Part shown: piece by piece, positions 1-13,401 of the stretch
How the letters are laid out: every line of letters starts with the position of its first letter
Numbering within the stretch: the first letter of the stretch is position 1
Source: Pigoraptor vietnamica
Lineage: Eukaryota > Opisthokonta > Filasterea
Assembly (NCBI GenBank): GCA_943704525.1
Contig: CALSCQ010001841.1
Location: forward strand, 1-13,401
DNA length: 13,401 bases
Direction: 5' to 3'
Made by a program: the position numbers and the translations under genes
Notes under the pieces: model-generated
Seen by the model: only the letters and a program-made list of their open reading frames with translations
Told to the model about the DNA's origin: nothing
The model's database searches: none

Positions 1-58
<58 letters not shown>
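1..58. repeat. (AG)29 microsatellite
   Basis: Perfect dinucleotide run of 29 units starting at the first base. On the sense strand of the secreted-protein gene it is (CT)29, downstream of the donor at 105-104, so it lies in intron 9 and could serve as a polypyrimidine tract. The true length may be larger, as it reaches the edge. Confidence 0.97.
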
Positions 59-59
<1 letters not shown>

Positions 60-105
60 CATTTCCAAAACGGCCTGCACACACATTCAAATCGGAGGCA
101 CTCAC

Positions 106-734
106 CAATGGGTGATTGTCCGGGACGCACATGTTGGGGCAGTTGTCGAAATGGAGCGTGCCGCCAAAGTACTCGAGCGCATCAAAGTAGGGCAATATCG
201 TCGCATTTCCGCAGTTCGCAAACGTAGCGTCAGCGCCAATCGACTTCAAACCGCTGAAGTTGGGATAGACTGTCATCGACCAAATTTCAAAGCTGCCGTC
301 GACAGTCCGCAGACTCTCGTCGCCCGCGTAGCTCTTGAGGCTGTAGAATTTAAGTGCACCGACGCGCGTGAGGCGGGGTGGACCAACAACGGCGGCTTTG
401 TACGTGTACGTCGACACCACGTTGTACTCTCCCGAGACATACGTGAGGGATGTGAGCTGTCCAATGCGCGGTATCAGGCAGGCCTGGATATTGAGGCACG
501 CCGTGTCGATTCCGGTCACGTTGCGCAGGGATGCGAGGCCACTCAAGTCGGTGAGATTCGTCAAGACGCTCTGATCGAAGGTGAGCCTCCCCGCGGACGT
601 CGCCGTCATTCGAGGGAGAGAGGCGTCCGGGTACCCTGTGAACTTGAGATCGGGAAGAGAGGCGCACAGCTCGGCGCCAGTGAGGTCGCTCGGGCGGGAT
701 ATGAGGACCTCGTCTTGAGTGTCGCACTCGAATT
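106..734 (-). other. Second leucine-rich, L-domain-like module (exon 9, last in the window)
   Basis: A frame open without stop from at least 780 to the left edge, easily missed because it has no in-window stop. Coding by the acceptor GCGCCACAG, the donor GTGAGT at 105 and the peptide: [54 protein letters not shown], then long beta-coil repeats ([46 protein letters not shown]) and a close of [16 protein letters not shown]. The final L-x-F-x-N-C-P-N-x-C resembles the terminal turn of receptor L repeats, as in exon 4. Residues 978-1187. An alternative upstream acceptor (CATTCAG at about 780) would add about 15 residues. Confidence 0.65.
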
Positions 735-3700
735 CTGTGGCGCGTACATTTGCGAGTGGCATTAGCGCGCGCGTGTGAGCAGAACTGAATGAGAATCGCT
801 AGGTAAGTAGTAGGGGACGGACGGCTGCGCTGACGCGCAAGTGATTGCACGAACGCGCAATTATACATAGCGCGAGCAGGCCAACAGCGGCATCGGCAGA
901 GTGAGCAATTGAGCACATGAGCATCAGCTATTCACATCACCCACGCTTCTCGAGTATGAAACTGGCGAAGAGGGGCGGATTCTTGCCCGAAAATTCGCCG
1001 GTGGCCAGTTTTGCGGCGTCCACCACGCATGGAGCGTAAGGCGCCGTCACTCCGATGCGCGCGCGCGTGTTGTCGTCCGAGAACACGAGTCCCCCGCGGA
1101 GTTTGACGGGCGACGCGACGGTCGTCAGAGTGATCGCATTGTCGCTTTTGCAGATAAGGGTCATGCTCGCCATTGTCAGAACGGCGCCTTGCGAATCCTT
1201 CACGGCGAGGACGCGAAAGCCGGCATTGATCGCGCTGAGGGTCACGGCGAAGGTGGAACCGCCGGCGAACGACAACGTCCCGACATACCCCGCACTCGTG
1301 TCGAGGCAGTCAATGCCGGAGTCAAATTGTCCGCAAGCGCCTGTGGGCGAGAAAAATGCTTCTTATTGCGGGTGCACCCTTGCGGATCAACAGACAGTCG
1401 AAATGCAAATACGAAATGGCAGTGCCCCGCTCCCCCCCCCCCCACCTCGGTCGTGTCCAATTCTCGTCATGGAACGCGCACAAGCCCACACAGCACGAAA
1501 ATGCTTGTCTAGCCCTATGTGCACCAATGACAATTCTCGCGGCCCACGTACCTTCCCCAAGCCGAGCGGAGAGCGTGTTACCGCCGAATCCCGTTGGCTG
1601 CGCAACGCACTGCCCCAACGGCTGCTGGTTGATGTGAGCGAGTGTCGTCCCTCCGAGCTCGCGGACGAGCAGCACGCGCACAACCGAGCTGTCCTGATCG
1701 TTGTAGAAGTCCACCGACGCGGTCCCGGAGCCCATAGCGCGGCAGAAGCTGATGTAGTTCGAAGAACCGGTGCGTCCAATCTGGACAAGCTGCGAGGTCG
1801 CGTCGCGTTGAAGTGACGGCGGCTTTCCGAGAACAACGGGCGTGCCAAGGTCGTCCATGAAGCCGTTGAGAATTGGCTGAAGGTGAAAGCCGTAGAGGTC
1901 CCGAAACACGTCGGTGCAGTCGGTGCGGGACGCGCGGAACATCAGCGGATCGCACGTGGTCTCTGGGGCGGGACGGCATTTAACGAAGGCAAATGCACAG
2001 AGGGGAAAACGGCGTCAATGTAACCTCATAAGAGAGGCGCCGCACTTAGTGACACACAACGCAATGCAATTCATTAAAACACGACGAATAGCGACGAAAG
2101 TGCAAAAGTGGACATCACCAGCGATCATCGCTCCAAGACCCCCCTCCCCCCAATCGGGTATAAGCGACGAAAGTACCATAGTGAACATCAACACACGGAG
2201 ACAGTCCCCACCTGCAGGCATCCCCATCCCCGCGCGGAAGTGGTCGATGATGGTCTCGTCGCCGAGCGCATAGTCGTACACCGCAAAAGACGACACGAAG
2301 CGATCGAACGGGTCGGCGTTGGGGAAGAGCGTCAAGGTCCCGGCGGAAGCGAGATTGGGGATGGCGTTTGCGTTGCTATCCAGAAGGACGCTGTCGACGT
2401 ACATCCGGACTCCCCGCGCCTGGCTGTAGGTGATGGCCACGTACTTCATACGCTGAATGGACGTGCTGCTTCTCAAGGTCGCAAACGGAGAGTCGAGCTG
2501 GACGATTGACGGAAAGAGCATAGAAAACGTGAAGTTGGCGCTGCCGATCGCGACGTTCGCGACCGTCACGCTGCCCGAAGTCAATTTGACGCGAAACCAT
2601 CCCTCAACGGTGAAACCCGTCAGAGAGGTAAATGACGGTGACGTGAACGATATTTTTCTGCGTCCAAACAACGAATGAGGCAAAGGAAAACACGGAAACC
2701 TAATCGCGAGGATGTTTGCATGCAGAGAAAAAGACGAGAGAGAAGGCGCGTACGTGTGCATGAGTGAGTGTAAGCGAGTGTGCGAGTGTGCGATTTGTTC
2801 GTGCGCGTGTTATGTGAGTGAGACTGTGAGACTGAGTGTGCGTGGTGCGTGCGCGCGTCTCTGCATTGTGCCTGAATGTGAGCGTGTGCGCTGCATTTCA
2901 CACGCGCAACAATCGGTCAGTTGGGAAGACATTCCCCATACTCACCCAGGAGAGTTGGCAGGTAGCAAGTACGTTGGCTGGGCATTGTCGTTGTTAACCT
3001 TCTCCGCAGGTGCGCTACCCGACAGAGGAACGATCGCAAGGGGCGTATCCTGGTTGATGCGAGCGCTATAGACTCCGCCTGCGACCGTTGCGCAGGAACG
3101 AAAACGGAAGACGTGTTGAGCAAACAACACGCGTGAATGAGATCACACGTGCATTGCAGAAGAGAACGAAGCGTTGTGACAGAAAACGTTAACGAGAGGT
3201 GAGGGTTCACACGAGCACTAAGCGCACTTTAACTCACCAGGACAGGCGGCGTTCTCCGTAATGGTGATGACGTTCGGCCTGGCAATCGCCGCAGTCCACT
3301 TGGCCGCGTTTCGCGCGAGGCACAGCTTGGGGTTCCCTGATATCAGCCCCGCGCTGTTGATAATCCTCGGCGTGACAGGCGTCGTCACTTCCGCGAGGTT
3401 CGACAGCGCCGCAATCGATGCGAGATTGGTGTTGTTCGTAATCGTCAGAGAACCGACAGTCGTAAGTCGCTCGAGCCCCGACAGCGAAGACAGCTGCGTG
3501 TTGCTTATCGTGAGACCATTAACGACGACGGCGAGGTTGGAAAACGACGTCAGCGTGACCGTCGGGCCGTCCAGAAGGAGGTCTCCGGAATAGAACACGC
3601 GGCACTGGCTGAGCCACGGCGTGGACTGCGGGGTGGTGGCGATGTCCGTCGGGCAGAAGTCTAGCACATAGGAAGAGGGTAAGGGTGAGTAACCGGTCAG

Positions 3701-4374
3701 CGTAACACGGAGATAAATTGGCGGCTTTTTAGCATTAGACGGACCCAGGCGCAGTCCGGGCATGAGAAGTGAATCGAGTGGCGACCCAAAAACACCGATC
3801 ACACGGGCATGGCACACAACGACACTTAAGAGACAACAGCAAGCGACGATCGACGCTCACCGCTATCGAAAACCTTAATGTTGCCATTGACGTCGACGAA
3901 GTGGAAGACGACCTTGTCTCCCGACGCAGACGCACCCAGCGCAACTGTCTGAGGCGGCTTCGAGGTAGTCGTCACCGAGTAGCTGCCGAAGTCGATCGGT
4001 TGAGAGTCCACGACGGTGCAATCGCTCGTACGCACACGACGTACAAGGTTGGTTACGGTATAAGTGGGGACGGTCCCCGAATAGAAAGCGCCGGCGAGAA
4101 ACGCAGTTCCATCCGCCAGAAGGGAGAGCGCGAAGTCGGACTGCGGATAGAGCGACGAGAAACCACAATCAATAACCCCAGTGCAGTGTAGTTGTGAATG
4201 AAGAGTTGCTCTCGTGCTCCCAAGTGCATTAACACAATATGCGCGTGCTCATCACGTTCATAAAATAATAAGTACGCCTAGCCCGCGCGCTCACCTGGGC
4301 CCCGCACGAACACAAACACAAACACACACGCACACACGCATACGCACACACACACACGCACACACACACACACG

Positions 4375-4407
<33 letters not shown>

Positions 4408-5798
4408 ATACACACACACACAAACACAAACACACAAAACCCTGAGTTACGCGAAGCGCACAAATTGAGCAAAATTCGTACCGCAGCTTTGCTGGCGTCT
4501 GTCACGTTCGTCGAGCAGCGAAGGGTTCCGCTCGGCGACACGCGCGCGATAAAGCCCTGGTGGTTCCCTCCGACCTTCTTCGCCCACGACAGCACATAGT
4601 CCCCACTCGGGAGCCGGGCGAGTCCGGCGTACTCGGACGACTCGTTCCTCGAGAAAATCTTGCTGACCGAGTTTGCGTTGTTCATGGCGTAAACGTCGAC
4701 CGAGGATGCCGAAGTGCCAGCGACAGCGACAGTCGCCCCGTCGTAGACGAGCGCGTGATGCAGGGTAAGCGGTGCGAAAGGAATGGCGCACGTCCAATTC
4801 CCCTTCGCGCCCACGCCCAGCCGACAAATGTTGATCGCGTTATTGTCGTAATAAGAAACCACAACGTCGTTGCCGTCGCTAATGGCGATGCGCGTGTAGA
4901 TGCCCTGTGACGGACCCAGCGGTTTCTTCGTGGTAGTCCCGTCCGGCGCAATAGTCCACAGCTGCGGCGAGGAGAAAGTCGAATACGTCGACACAACAGC
5001 GTACGCCACGCCGTCGGACCCGAACGCGACCGCAGCAGATTGCTGCGAGAAGTAGAGACTGTCGACGAGCGAGGTCGACGGCCCATTGATGTTATAAGAG
5101 CCACGCACGAGGAACGTGGGTCTCTGGTTCGCCACAGGGCCGATACAAACGACTGCGACTCTCCCATCCCTTGCAGCAGCGACGGCGTGGATGCCACCCA
5201 CTTGGCCGCAAGCCGATTGGGTATCTGCACGTGGCGATTGAACACGAGACTGTCAGGTCGGCCTGCAAACAGAAGAGAAAGGGCGCGGATAGCCGTTGAA
5301 GGACATACGGCGGCGACACTGGATGCTAACTCTGTGTGTGTGTGTGGTGTGTGTGTGTGTGTGTGTGTGTGTGTGCCGGTGCCGGTGCAGCTGAGTGTTG
5401 CGTGTGTGCGTGTGTTTGTGCGGTTGTGTGCCGGTGTGTGTGTGTGTGTGCGTGTGTGTGTGTGTGTGCGTGTGTGTGTGTGTATAGCGCCGGGGAGTGG
5501 GGCTGACCACCGCAAGCGTTCATGGGAGAAAAAAAGAAAGAAAAGAAAGAAACCAGAACATAGCGGGAAGCTATGGCTTGAATCATAGAAGCAGTACGAA
5601 GGGACGCCAATCTGCCTCCGAGTGGCACCTGAAACTGGTCGCTAGTGAACCGAGTCCGGACAATTGGCCGCAGCGTTTTTCACATCTCCCAAACTCACCT
5701 ACATAGTACGACGCTCCATTCGCAACAGCAAAAAGCGTAAGAAAAAGGGCAACGAGACCCACAGCGCGGACGCACGCCGCGTCACGCGACAAGCGCAT
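106..5798 (-). CDS. Large secreted multidomain protein (propeller-like, L domain, LamG, L-like), 3' incomplete
   Basis: Nine spliced exons on the minus strand, in transcript order: 5798-5699, 5224-4482, 4140-3861, 3660-3238, 3078-2946, 2657-2212, 1962-1552, 1340-945, 734-106. Junction phases 1,0,1,1,2,1,1,1 all agree, giving 3561 nt (1187 codons) with no stop; the last exon ends at a GTGAGT donor, so the gene continues off the left edge. The ATG at 5798 has A at -3 (GAGAAAATGC). Residues 1-29 are a signal peptide: short basic start, core [15 protein letters not shown], likely cleavage after ANG. Then come propeller-like repeats (34-374), an L-type leucine-rich module (375-515), a LamG-like module (516-708), two unrecognised modules (709-845, 846-977) and a second L-like module (978-1187). 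Many N-X-S/T sequons (NWT, NES, NVT, NFT, NLT, NFS, NAT) and cysteines fit an extracellular protein. Whether it is secreted or membrane-anchored is unknown because the C-terminus is missing. Ligand and function are unknown. Exons 2 to 7 are the most secure; the exon 8/9 junction has an alternative. Confidence 0.85.
945..1340 (-). other. Unrecognised beta-rich module (exon 8)
   Basis: Residues 846-977, also a class 1-1 exon. It opens [20 protein letters not shown], continues with alternating hydrophobic strands ([55 protein letters not shown]) and ends LFASFILEK. The pattern is that of an all-beta extracellular domain; the family is unknown. The 3' boundary is one of two phase-compatible options: donor GTGGGT after 945 (preferred) or GTGATG after 941. 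Confidence 0.55.
1432..1443. repeat. C12 homopolymer (G12 on the sense strand)
   Basis: Run of twelve C within intron 7 (1341-1551) of the secreted-protein gene. It is a likely place for length error in assembly. Confidence 0.85.
1552..1962 (-). other. Unrecognised cysteine-containing module (exon 7)
   Basis: Residues 709-845, one exon of class 1-1 (phase 1 at both ends). It begins [20 protein letters not shown] and later has [18 protein letters not shown], a strand-like [10 protein letters not shown] and [14 protein letters not shown]. Four cysteines and alternating hydrophobic stretches suggest a disulphide-stabilised beta domain, possibly a second jelly roll. I do not recognise a family. 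Acceptor CCGCCCCAG and donor GTACGT; the frame is open beyond the donor but loses coding character there. Confidence 0.55.
2212..3078 (-). other. LamG / concanavalin A-like module (exons 5 and 6)
   Basis: Residues 516-708. Exon 5 (3078-2946) gives a linker with [13 protein letters not shown]; exon 6 (2657-2212) carries the hallmarks of a LamG-type jelly roll: [11 protein letters not shown] near the start, a central YVAITYS followed by [13 protein letters not shown], and an end of [21 protein letters not shown]. In LamG3/pentraxin-like domains the matching segments are FTVEAWV, a W/Y-hxxx-h strand with h-Y-h-DG, and a closing strand followed by -LS-EEI. These modules bind glycans or proteins. 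No clear calcium site can be assigned by eye. Confidence 0.7.
2755..2890. repeat. Degenerate GTGA/GTGC-rich tract
   Basis: Imperfect GTGAGTGT, GCGAGTGT and GTGTGCG blocks in intron 5 (2658-2945) of the secreted-protein gene, probably a decayed GT microsatellite. Confidence 0.5.
3238..3660 (-). other. Receptor L-type leucine-rich module (exon 4)
   Basis: Residues 375-515 lie on one exon that starts and ends in phase 1. After two cysteines comes an F-x-G-x-L start ([11 protein letters not shown]), then short parallel-coil repeats: [37 protein letters not shown], then a closing turn GNPKLCLA and a final cysteine (NAACPG). The order GL-I-N, L-I-N-N-NL and a terminal GNP-LC is what receptor L domains (EGFR/insulin-receptor type) and related bacterial and protist repeats show. 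In that family the fold is a right-handed beta-helix that binds ligands; here the ligand is unknown. The acceptor CTATGTGCTAG and donor GTGAGT are clear. Confidence 0.65.
3861..5224 (-). other. Seven-repeat beta-propeller-like region (exons 2 and 3 of the secreted protein)
   Basis: Residues 34-374 contain seven copies of a hydrophobic strand, a turn centred on DG, SG or GD, then another hydrophobic strand. They begin near residues 46 ([14 protein letters not shown]), 96 ([15 protein letters not shown]), 143 ([17 protein letters not shown]), 190 ([14 protein letters not shown]), 232 ([15 protein letters not shown]), 284 ([15 protein letters not shown]) and 346 ([15 protein letters not shown]). 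Spacing is about 42-62 residues, which suits one propeller blade each, and seven is the commonest blade number. The exon 2/3 junction falls between repeats 5 and 6. I infer the fold; no WD, kelch or NHL signature residues are evident. Such domains usually present a binding surface. Confidence 0.6.
4310..4437. repeat. Imperfect (CA)n microsatellite
   Basis: CA repeat broken by CG, TA and AA steps, in intron 2 (4141-4481) of the secreted-protein gene; GT-rich on that gene's sense strand. It makes long false Val-Cys frames that run on from exon 2. Confidence 0.95.
5332..5484. repeat. Imperfect (GT)n microsatellite
   Basis: GT repeat with GTGC and CCGGTGCC interruptions in intron 1 (5225-5698) of the secreted-protein gene. 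A purine tract of GA and AAAG blocks follows at about 5525-5551. Confidence 0.95.
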
Positions 5799-6329
5799 TT
5801 TCTCCGCGCCCGAGTCCAAAGGCGCCGCGCAAGCGGCAGCCCGGGAAAACGCCGGCGTACGAAGCGTCAGCAGGGAAGACGAATACGGAGAACTACGGAT
5901 TCACCTATGAGAGTGTGTGTCGCTGTAATTTCCAATAAGTGAAGCGAAGCGCGAAAGGTACAAGACCCACCCCCTTCGGCCTGAGCGAACTGCGCTGTGG
6001 ACAAAAATGGACGTGTCTGGACACTCGCGGACTATGTTGTGGGACCATCACGTGACTGCGTCATCGCCAACGTTTGAAATATATCGGTTGAGCACTGCGC
6101 TGTGTGAACGGCGTTCTTTTCTCTTATATTCTTTTTTCTCTTGGCGCCGTTTGCGCGCATTGCTGTGCGTGGCTATTTCTTCCCGCGATGTAGTGGGTCG
6201 TAATGGTCCTTTGTCGCACGTTCGCCACTGCAGGCTGAGGGCAGCCGCAGCCGACAGTCTTTCTTAATGCGCCACTCATCCACCTGACCATTTTTCCCTC
6301 GTCGGCGAGAGTCGACCGAGTGAGTGGCG
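5799..6329. promoter_or_regulatory. Divergent intergenic promoter between the secreted-protein gene and DET1
   Basis: 531 bp between two start codons facing away from each other. Visible motifs: a palindromic TCACGTGA E-box/G-box at 6048-6055, followed at once by TGCGTCAT (6057-6064), like a CRE/AP-1 half site; an AT-rich AAATATATC at 6077-6085; a pyrimidine-rich tract at 6112-6142; and TTGGCGCC (6141-6148) and TTTGCGCGC (6150-6158), both E2F-like. Transcription starts cannot be placed. An open frame from ATG 6007 to 6267 is a possible upstream ORF only. Confidence 0.45.
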
Positions 6330-11562
<5,233 letters not shown>

Positions 11563-12093
11563 AGAGAATGTGCGTGTGACACGGTTGTCAGTAGCGCCTC
11601 TGTGATTCTCGGAGATGGCGGGGCCGGCGTGTGTGCGCTTGCGTTCGTGGCTCACGATACTGGATACTGTTGCTGCTAGGTTATCTGTAATCGTTGTAGA
11701 TGTTTTTCAATGGGAGCCGGTGCGTGCGTGGTGCGTTTGTGGCATGATGCGTTGCGTTCCAGTGGGCGGCAGGTGCTGCGCTTCTTGGGCCTGGCGCCCT
11801 AGTTGTGTTGGCTATGAAACTGCAAACCAAGAGTGCTTCTGGTTGCCGACTAATCTTCCACGCGTGCACCATGGAGACTGAGCGCGCGGGCGCGGAGCCC
11901 TCATGCAGCGTCATCCGGGGTGTTGTGTCCGCCAATATGGACAGACACTGGTCGTTGGAGCATGTCACGACACAGTTTATTACCTCCCACTGAAAATGTC
12001 GTGCCCCTCCGGCGCGCCGATTCCGCTTGTTGTGGTGAGGCGAACGTGCGCGGCTCTGACGTTTCTCCTGAGGGCGACGGCCTGAATTCGAAA
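11563..12093. other. Intergenic region between DET1 and the type II membrane gene
   Basis: 531 bp, expected to hold the DET1 3' UTR and the promoter and 5' UTR of the next gene. No canonical AATAAA is visible; a TGTAAT near 11686 is the only weak candidate. No RNA gene or repeat is evident. The frame of the downstream gene is open from about 11920, so its 5' end may lie upstream of 12094. Confidence 0.5.
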
Positions 12094-13206
12094 ATGAGCA
12101 CAGTCTTCATCAGCATTGGTCGCTACGAAGACGACGCCGCAGTCACGGCGCCGGCGTTCGCGGCGAGACATGGCGACTTGATGGTCCTGCGTTGTTCCCC
12201 ACGGCAGCTGAAGTGCGCGCTCTTGGTTGTGGTTGCCTTTGCGGCCGTGCACATGTGCGTCTTGCTCAAGGTATATGCCGGCGGGGGCGGCGGCGACATA
12301 GTGTCCGGCGCCGAGTGGCCGGCCGAGAGGGCCGCCACCGAATTCCGGTTAAGTGCGGACGGCGTACACGCAAAAAGCGCCGTGACTCGCGCCAGCAAAT
12401 CTGCAGTGGCACGCGGACAAGGGAAGGCGGCGACGTCGACGTTCCATGGTGTCGCCCAGCACGAACGCCGCACCGACATGGCATCGGGCGAGCAGCGGAT
12501 GCGCGTCGTCACTCAGCTGGACTCCCCCGATCAAAGTGAGATGGCTGCGCCCGCCGACCAGAGTGAGCTGGACGACCAGGGTGAGCCGGACGACGCGCCC
12601 ATCGTGCAGAAAGGGCCTGCCGGCGGCGCCGAGGAGACATCGGACGCCCCCGTGAAAGCAGCCGATCCGGATACTCTCGCCAGTGGAAAGCTCAACGCGC
12701 CACGTGTGAGCGGCGAAAGGGTTGGGCGCCGGGGCGACGACACACCGCCTACGCACGCCGAAGGGGTTGAGCGCAAGGGCGCCAACGCAGCACCGCCTGC
12801 GAGCGGAGAGCGTAAGGGCGACAACGTGCCAAGATATGACTGCAAAAAGAATTACGCCGTACATCACCGGCTCGGGTATCTGCGTAACGATTCGCTGTGG
12901 GTTGCGAAGGACGGGGGCCGTGTGCCGCTCGACTCGACGTGCGTGGGGGCGGACCAGTCTGGTGTGTGGATCGAGGGCAAGTTTTTGTCGGCGACGTGCG
13001 CGAGAGAGGAGTTTTCGCGGGAGGACATGCTCGAGTGCGTGTCGGGGATGCCATCCAAATGGCTCGTGATATTCGGCGACACGAATAGCGTTTACCTCCA
13101 CGACCATTTTGTTGCGTTGCTCAGTGCGGGCGATACGGCCGTCCCCGAGAAACGTCGCTTCGAAACTGTGAGCGTGGCGGTGTCGGACGGTGGGTGCTGT
13201 GACTAG
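12094..13206 (+). CDS. Type II membrane protein with stalk and NXPE/PC-esterase-like luminal domain, 3' end unresolved
   Basis: First exon from ATG 12094 (GAAAATGAGC); an in-frame ATG at 11962 would add 44 residues. The frame is open to TAG at 13204-13206 (370 codons). Residues 1-40 are cytoplasmic with a basic edge, 41-58 (CALLVVVAFAAVHMCVLL) form one membrane segment, and 60-245 are a Pro/Ala/Glu/Lys-rich stalk with degenerate GERxG repeats. From about 248 a globular part begins: YDCKKNYAVHHRLGYL, GVWIEGKFLSATCAREEF, then LECVSG and WLVIFGDTNS (D329). The order G-x-W, C, F, C, hydrophobic strand and GD-S/T resembles the N-terminal half of NXPE and PC-esterase (SGNH-like) domains, where GDS holds the nucleophile; here it reads GDT. 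Less than a third of such a domain is present, so an intron is likely: donor GTGAGC after 13167 or GTGGGT after 13189. Probable Golgi glycan-modifying or acyl-transfer role, by inference only. Confidence 0.65.
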   Translation: MSTVFISIGRYEDDAAVTAPAFAARHGDLMVLRCSPRQLKCALLVVVAFAAVHMCVLLKVYAGGGGGDIVSGAEWPAERAATEFRLSADGVHAKSAVTRASKSAVARGQGKAATSTFHGVAQHERRTDMASGEQRMRVVTQLDSPDQSEMAAPADQSELDDQGEPDDAPIVQKGPAGGAEETSDAPVKAADPDTLASGKLNAPRVSGERVGRRGDDTPPTHAEGVERKGANAAPPASGERKGDNVPRYDCKKNYAVHHRLGYLRNDSLWVAKDGGRVPLDSTCVGADQSGVWIEGKFLSATCAREEFSREDMLECVSGMPSKWLVIFGDTNSVYLHDHFVALLSAGDTAVPEKRRFETVSVAVSDGGCCD

Positions 13207-13368
13207 CCCTTATGTGCGTGGAGGTCAGGCATCGCACGTGACTGTCGTTTGCTTTGACTTTGTGAAGACAGCCGAGTGGAATGGCCATGCACTTCTCGGT
13301 CTCTTTCTTTCAATTCAGTCCTCGAGTGGATACAGTAACTGTCTGAATCGTCCGTCCACGATTTGAAC

Positions 13369-13401
13369 TTATCGGACTTCCCCGCCCGGGAAGTCCGATA
13401 A
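13369..13401. repeat. Perfect inverted repeat, 14-bp stem and 5-nt loop, at the window end
   Basis: TTATCGGACTTCCC, loop CGCCC, then the exact reverse complement, ending on the last base. It could be a terminator-like RNA hairpin, one end of a mobile element, or a fold-back artefact at a contig end. No second copy is seen in the window. Confidence 0.85.

Noticed and set aside
112-765. 217-codon plus-strand open frame
   Set aside because: It is antisense to exon 9 of the secreted-protein gene, whose minus frame has splice sites and leucine-rich module features.
350-916. 188-codon minus-strand open frame
   Set aside because: Arg-rich shadow of exon 9 in another frame; it crosses the exon 9 acceptor.
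1055-1816. 253-codon plus-strand open frame
   Set aside because: It crosses exon 8, intron 7 and exon 7 of the minus-strand gene and has low-complexity, Arg/Pro-rich composition without family features.
4310-4437. CRISPR or other organised array in the CA-rich regions
   Set aside because: The units are simple dinucleotides with point interruptions and no unique spacers; the genome is eukaryotic.
6007-6267. 86-codon frame from an ATG in fair context upstream of DET1
   Set aside because: No homology and it stops before the DET1 start; it could be an upstream ORF, but no transcript start is known.

Overview
The window is nuclear DNA of a eukaryote, very probably a free-living unicellular one. 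Coding sequence is cut by many short spliceosomal introns (about 130 to 660 bp), exons look GC-rich by eye, and introns and edges are loaded with CA/GT, CACGCG and AG microsatellites. Nothing is prokaryotic: there are no operons or ribosome binding sites, and single open frames give only fragments. I cannot name the species. A secreted mosaic protein with receptor L-type and LamG modules beside a well-kept DET1 would suit a heterotrophic protist such as an apusomonad or choanoflagellate relative, but that is only a guess.

Three genes are visible. (1) On the minus strand, from a start codon at 5798 down to 106 and off the left edge, nine exons encode at least 1187 residues of a secreted or surface protein: signal peptide, a seven-repeat beta-propeller-like region, a receptor L-type leucine-rich module, a LamG-like module, two unrecognised cysteine-containing modules, and a second L-like module. 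The exon phases join without conflict. (2) On the plus strand, 6330 to 11562, twelve exons encode a complete DET1 homologue of about 729 residues, the CUL4-DDB1 ubiquitin-ligase adaptor. It aligns with animal and plant DET1 along its whole length but carries a low-complexity insertion of about 210 residues. One intron uses a GC-AG pair and another holds about 440 bp of potential Z-DNA repeat. (3) On the plus strand, from 12094 towards the right edge, a type II membrane protein has a long disordered stalk and the start of an NXPE / PC-esterase-like (SGNH) luminal domain; its 3' end is unresolved.

Genes 1 and 2 are divergent and share a 531-bp intergenic region with a palindromic TCACGTGA E-box, a CRE-like half site and E2F-like motifs. 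Genes 2 and 3 are in tandem, 531 bp apart. The window begins in (AG)29 and ends exactly at the end of a perfect 14-bp hairpin, which suggests it is a whole contig broken at sequences that are hard to assemble.

The three genes do not form an obvious pathway. The items most worth a second look are the domain mosaic of gene 1 with its symmetric phase 1-1 exons, the insertion and extra candidate exon of DET1, the GC-AG intron, and the unusual donor-site pattern (G at +5 in every intron, often C or G at +4). All family calls rest on remembered family features; no search or alignment was run.
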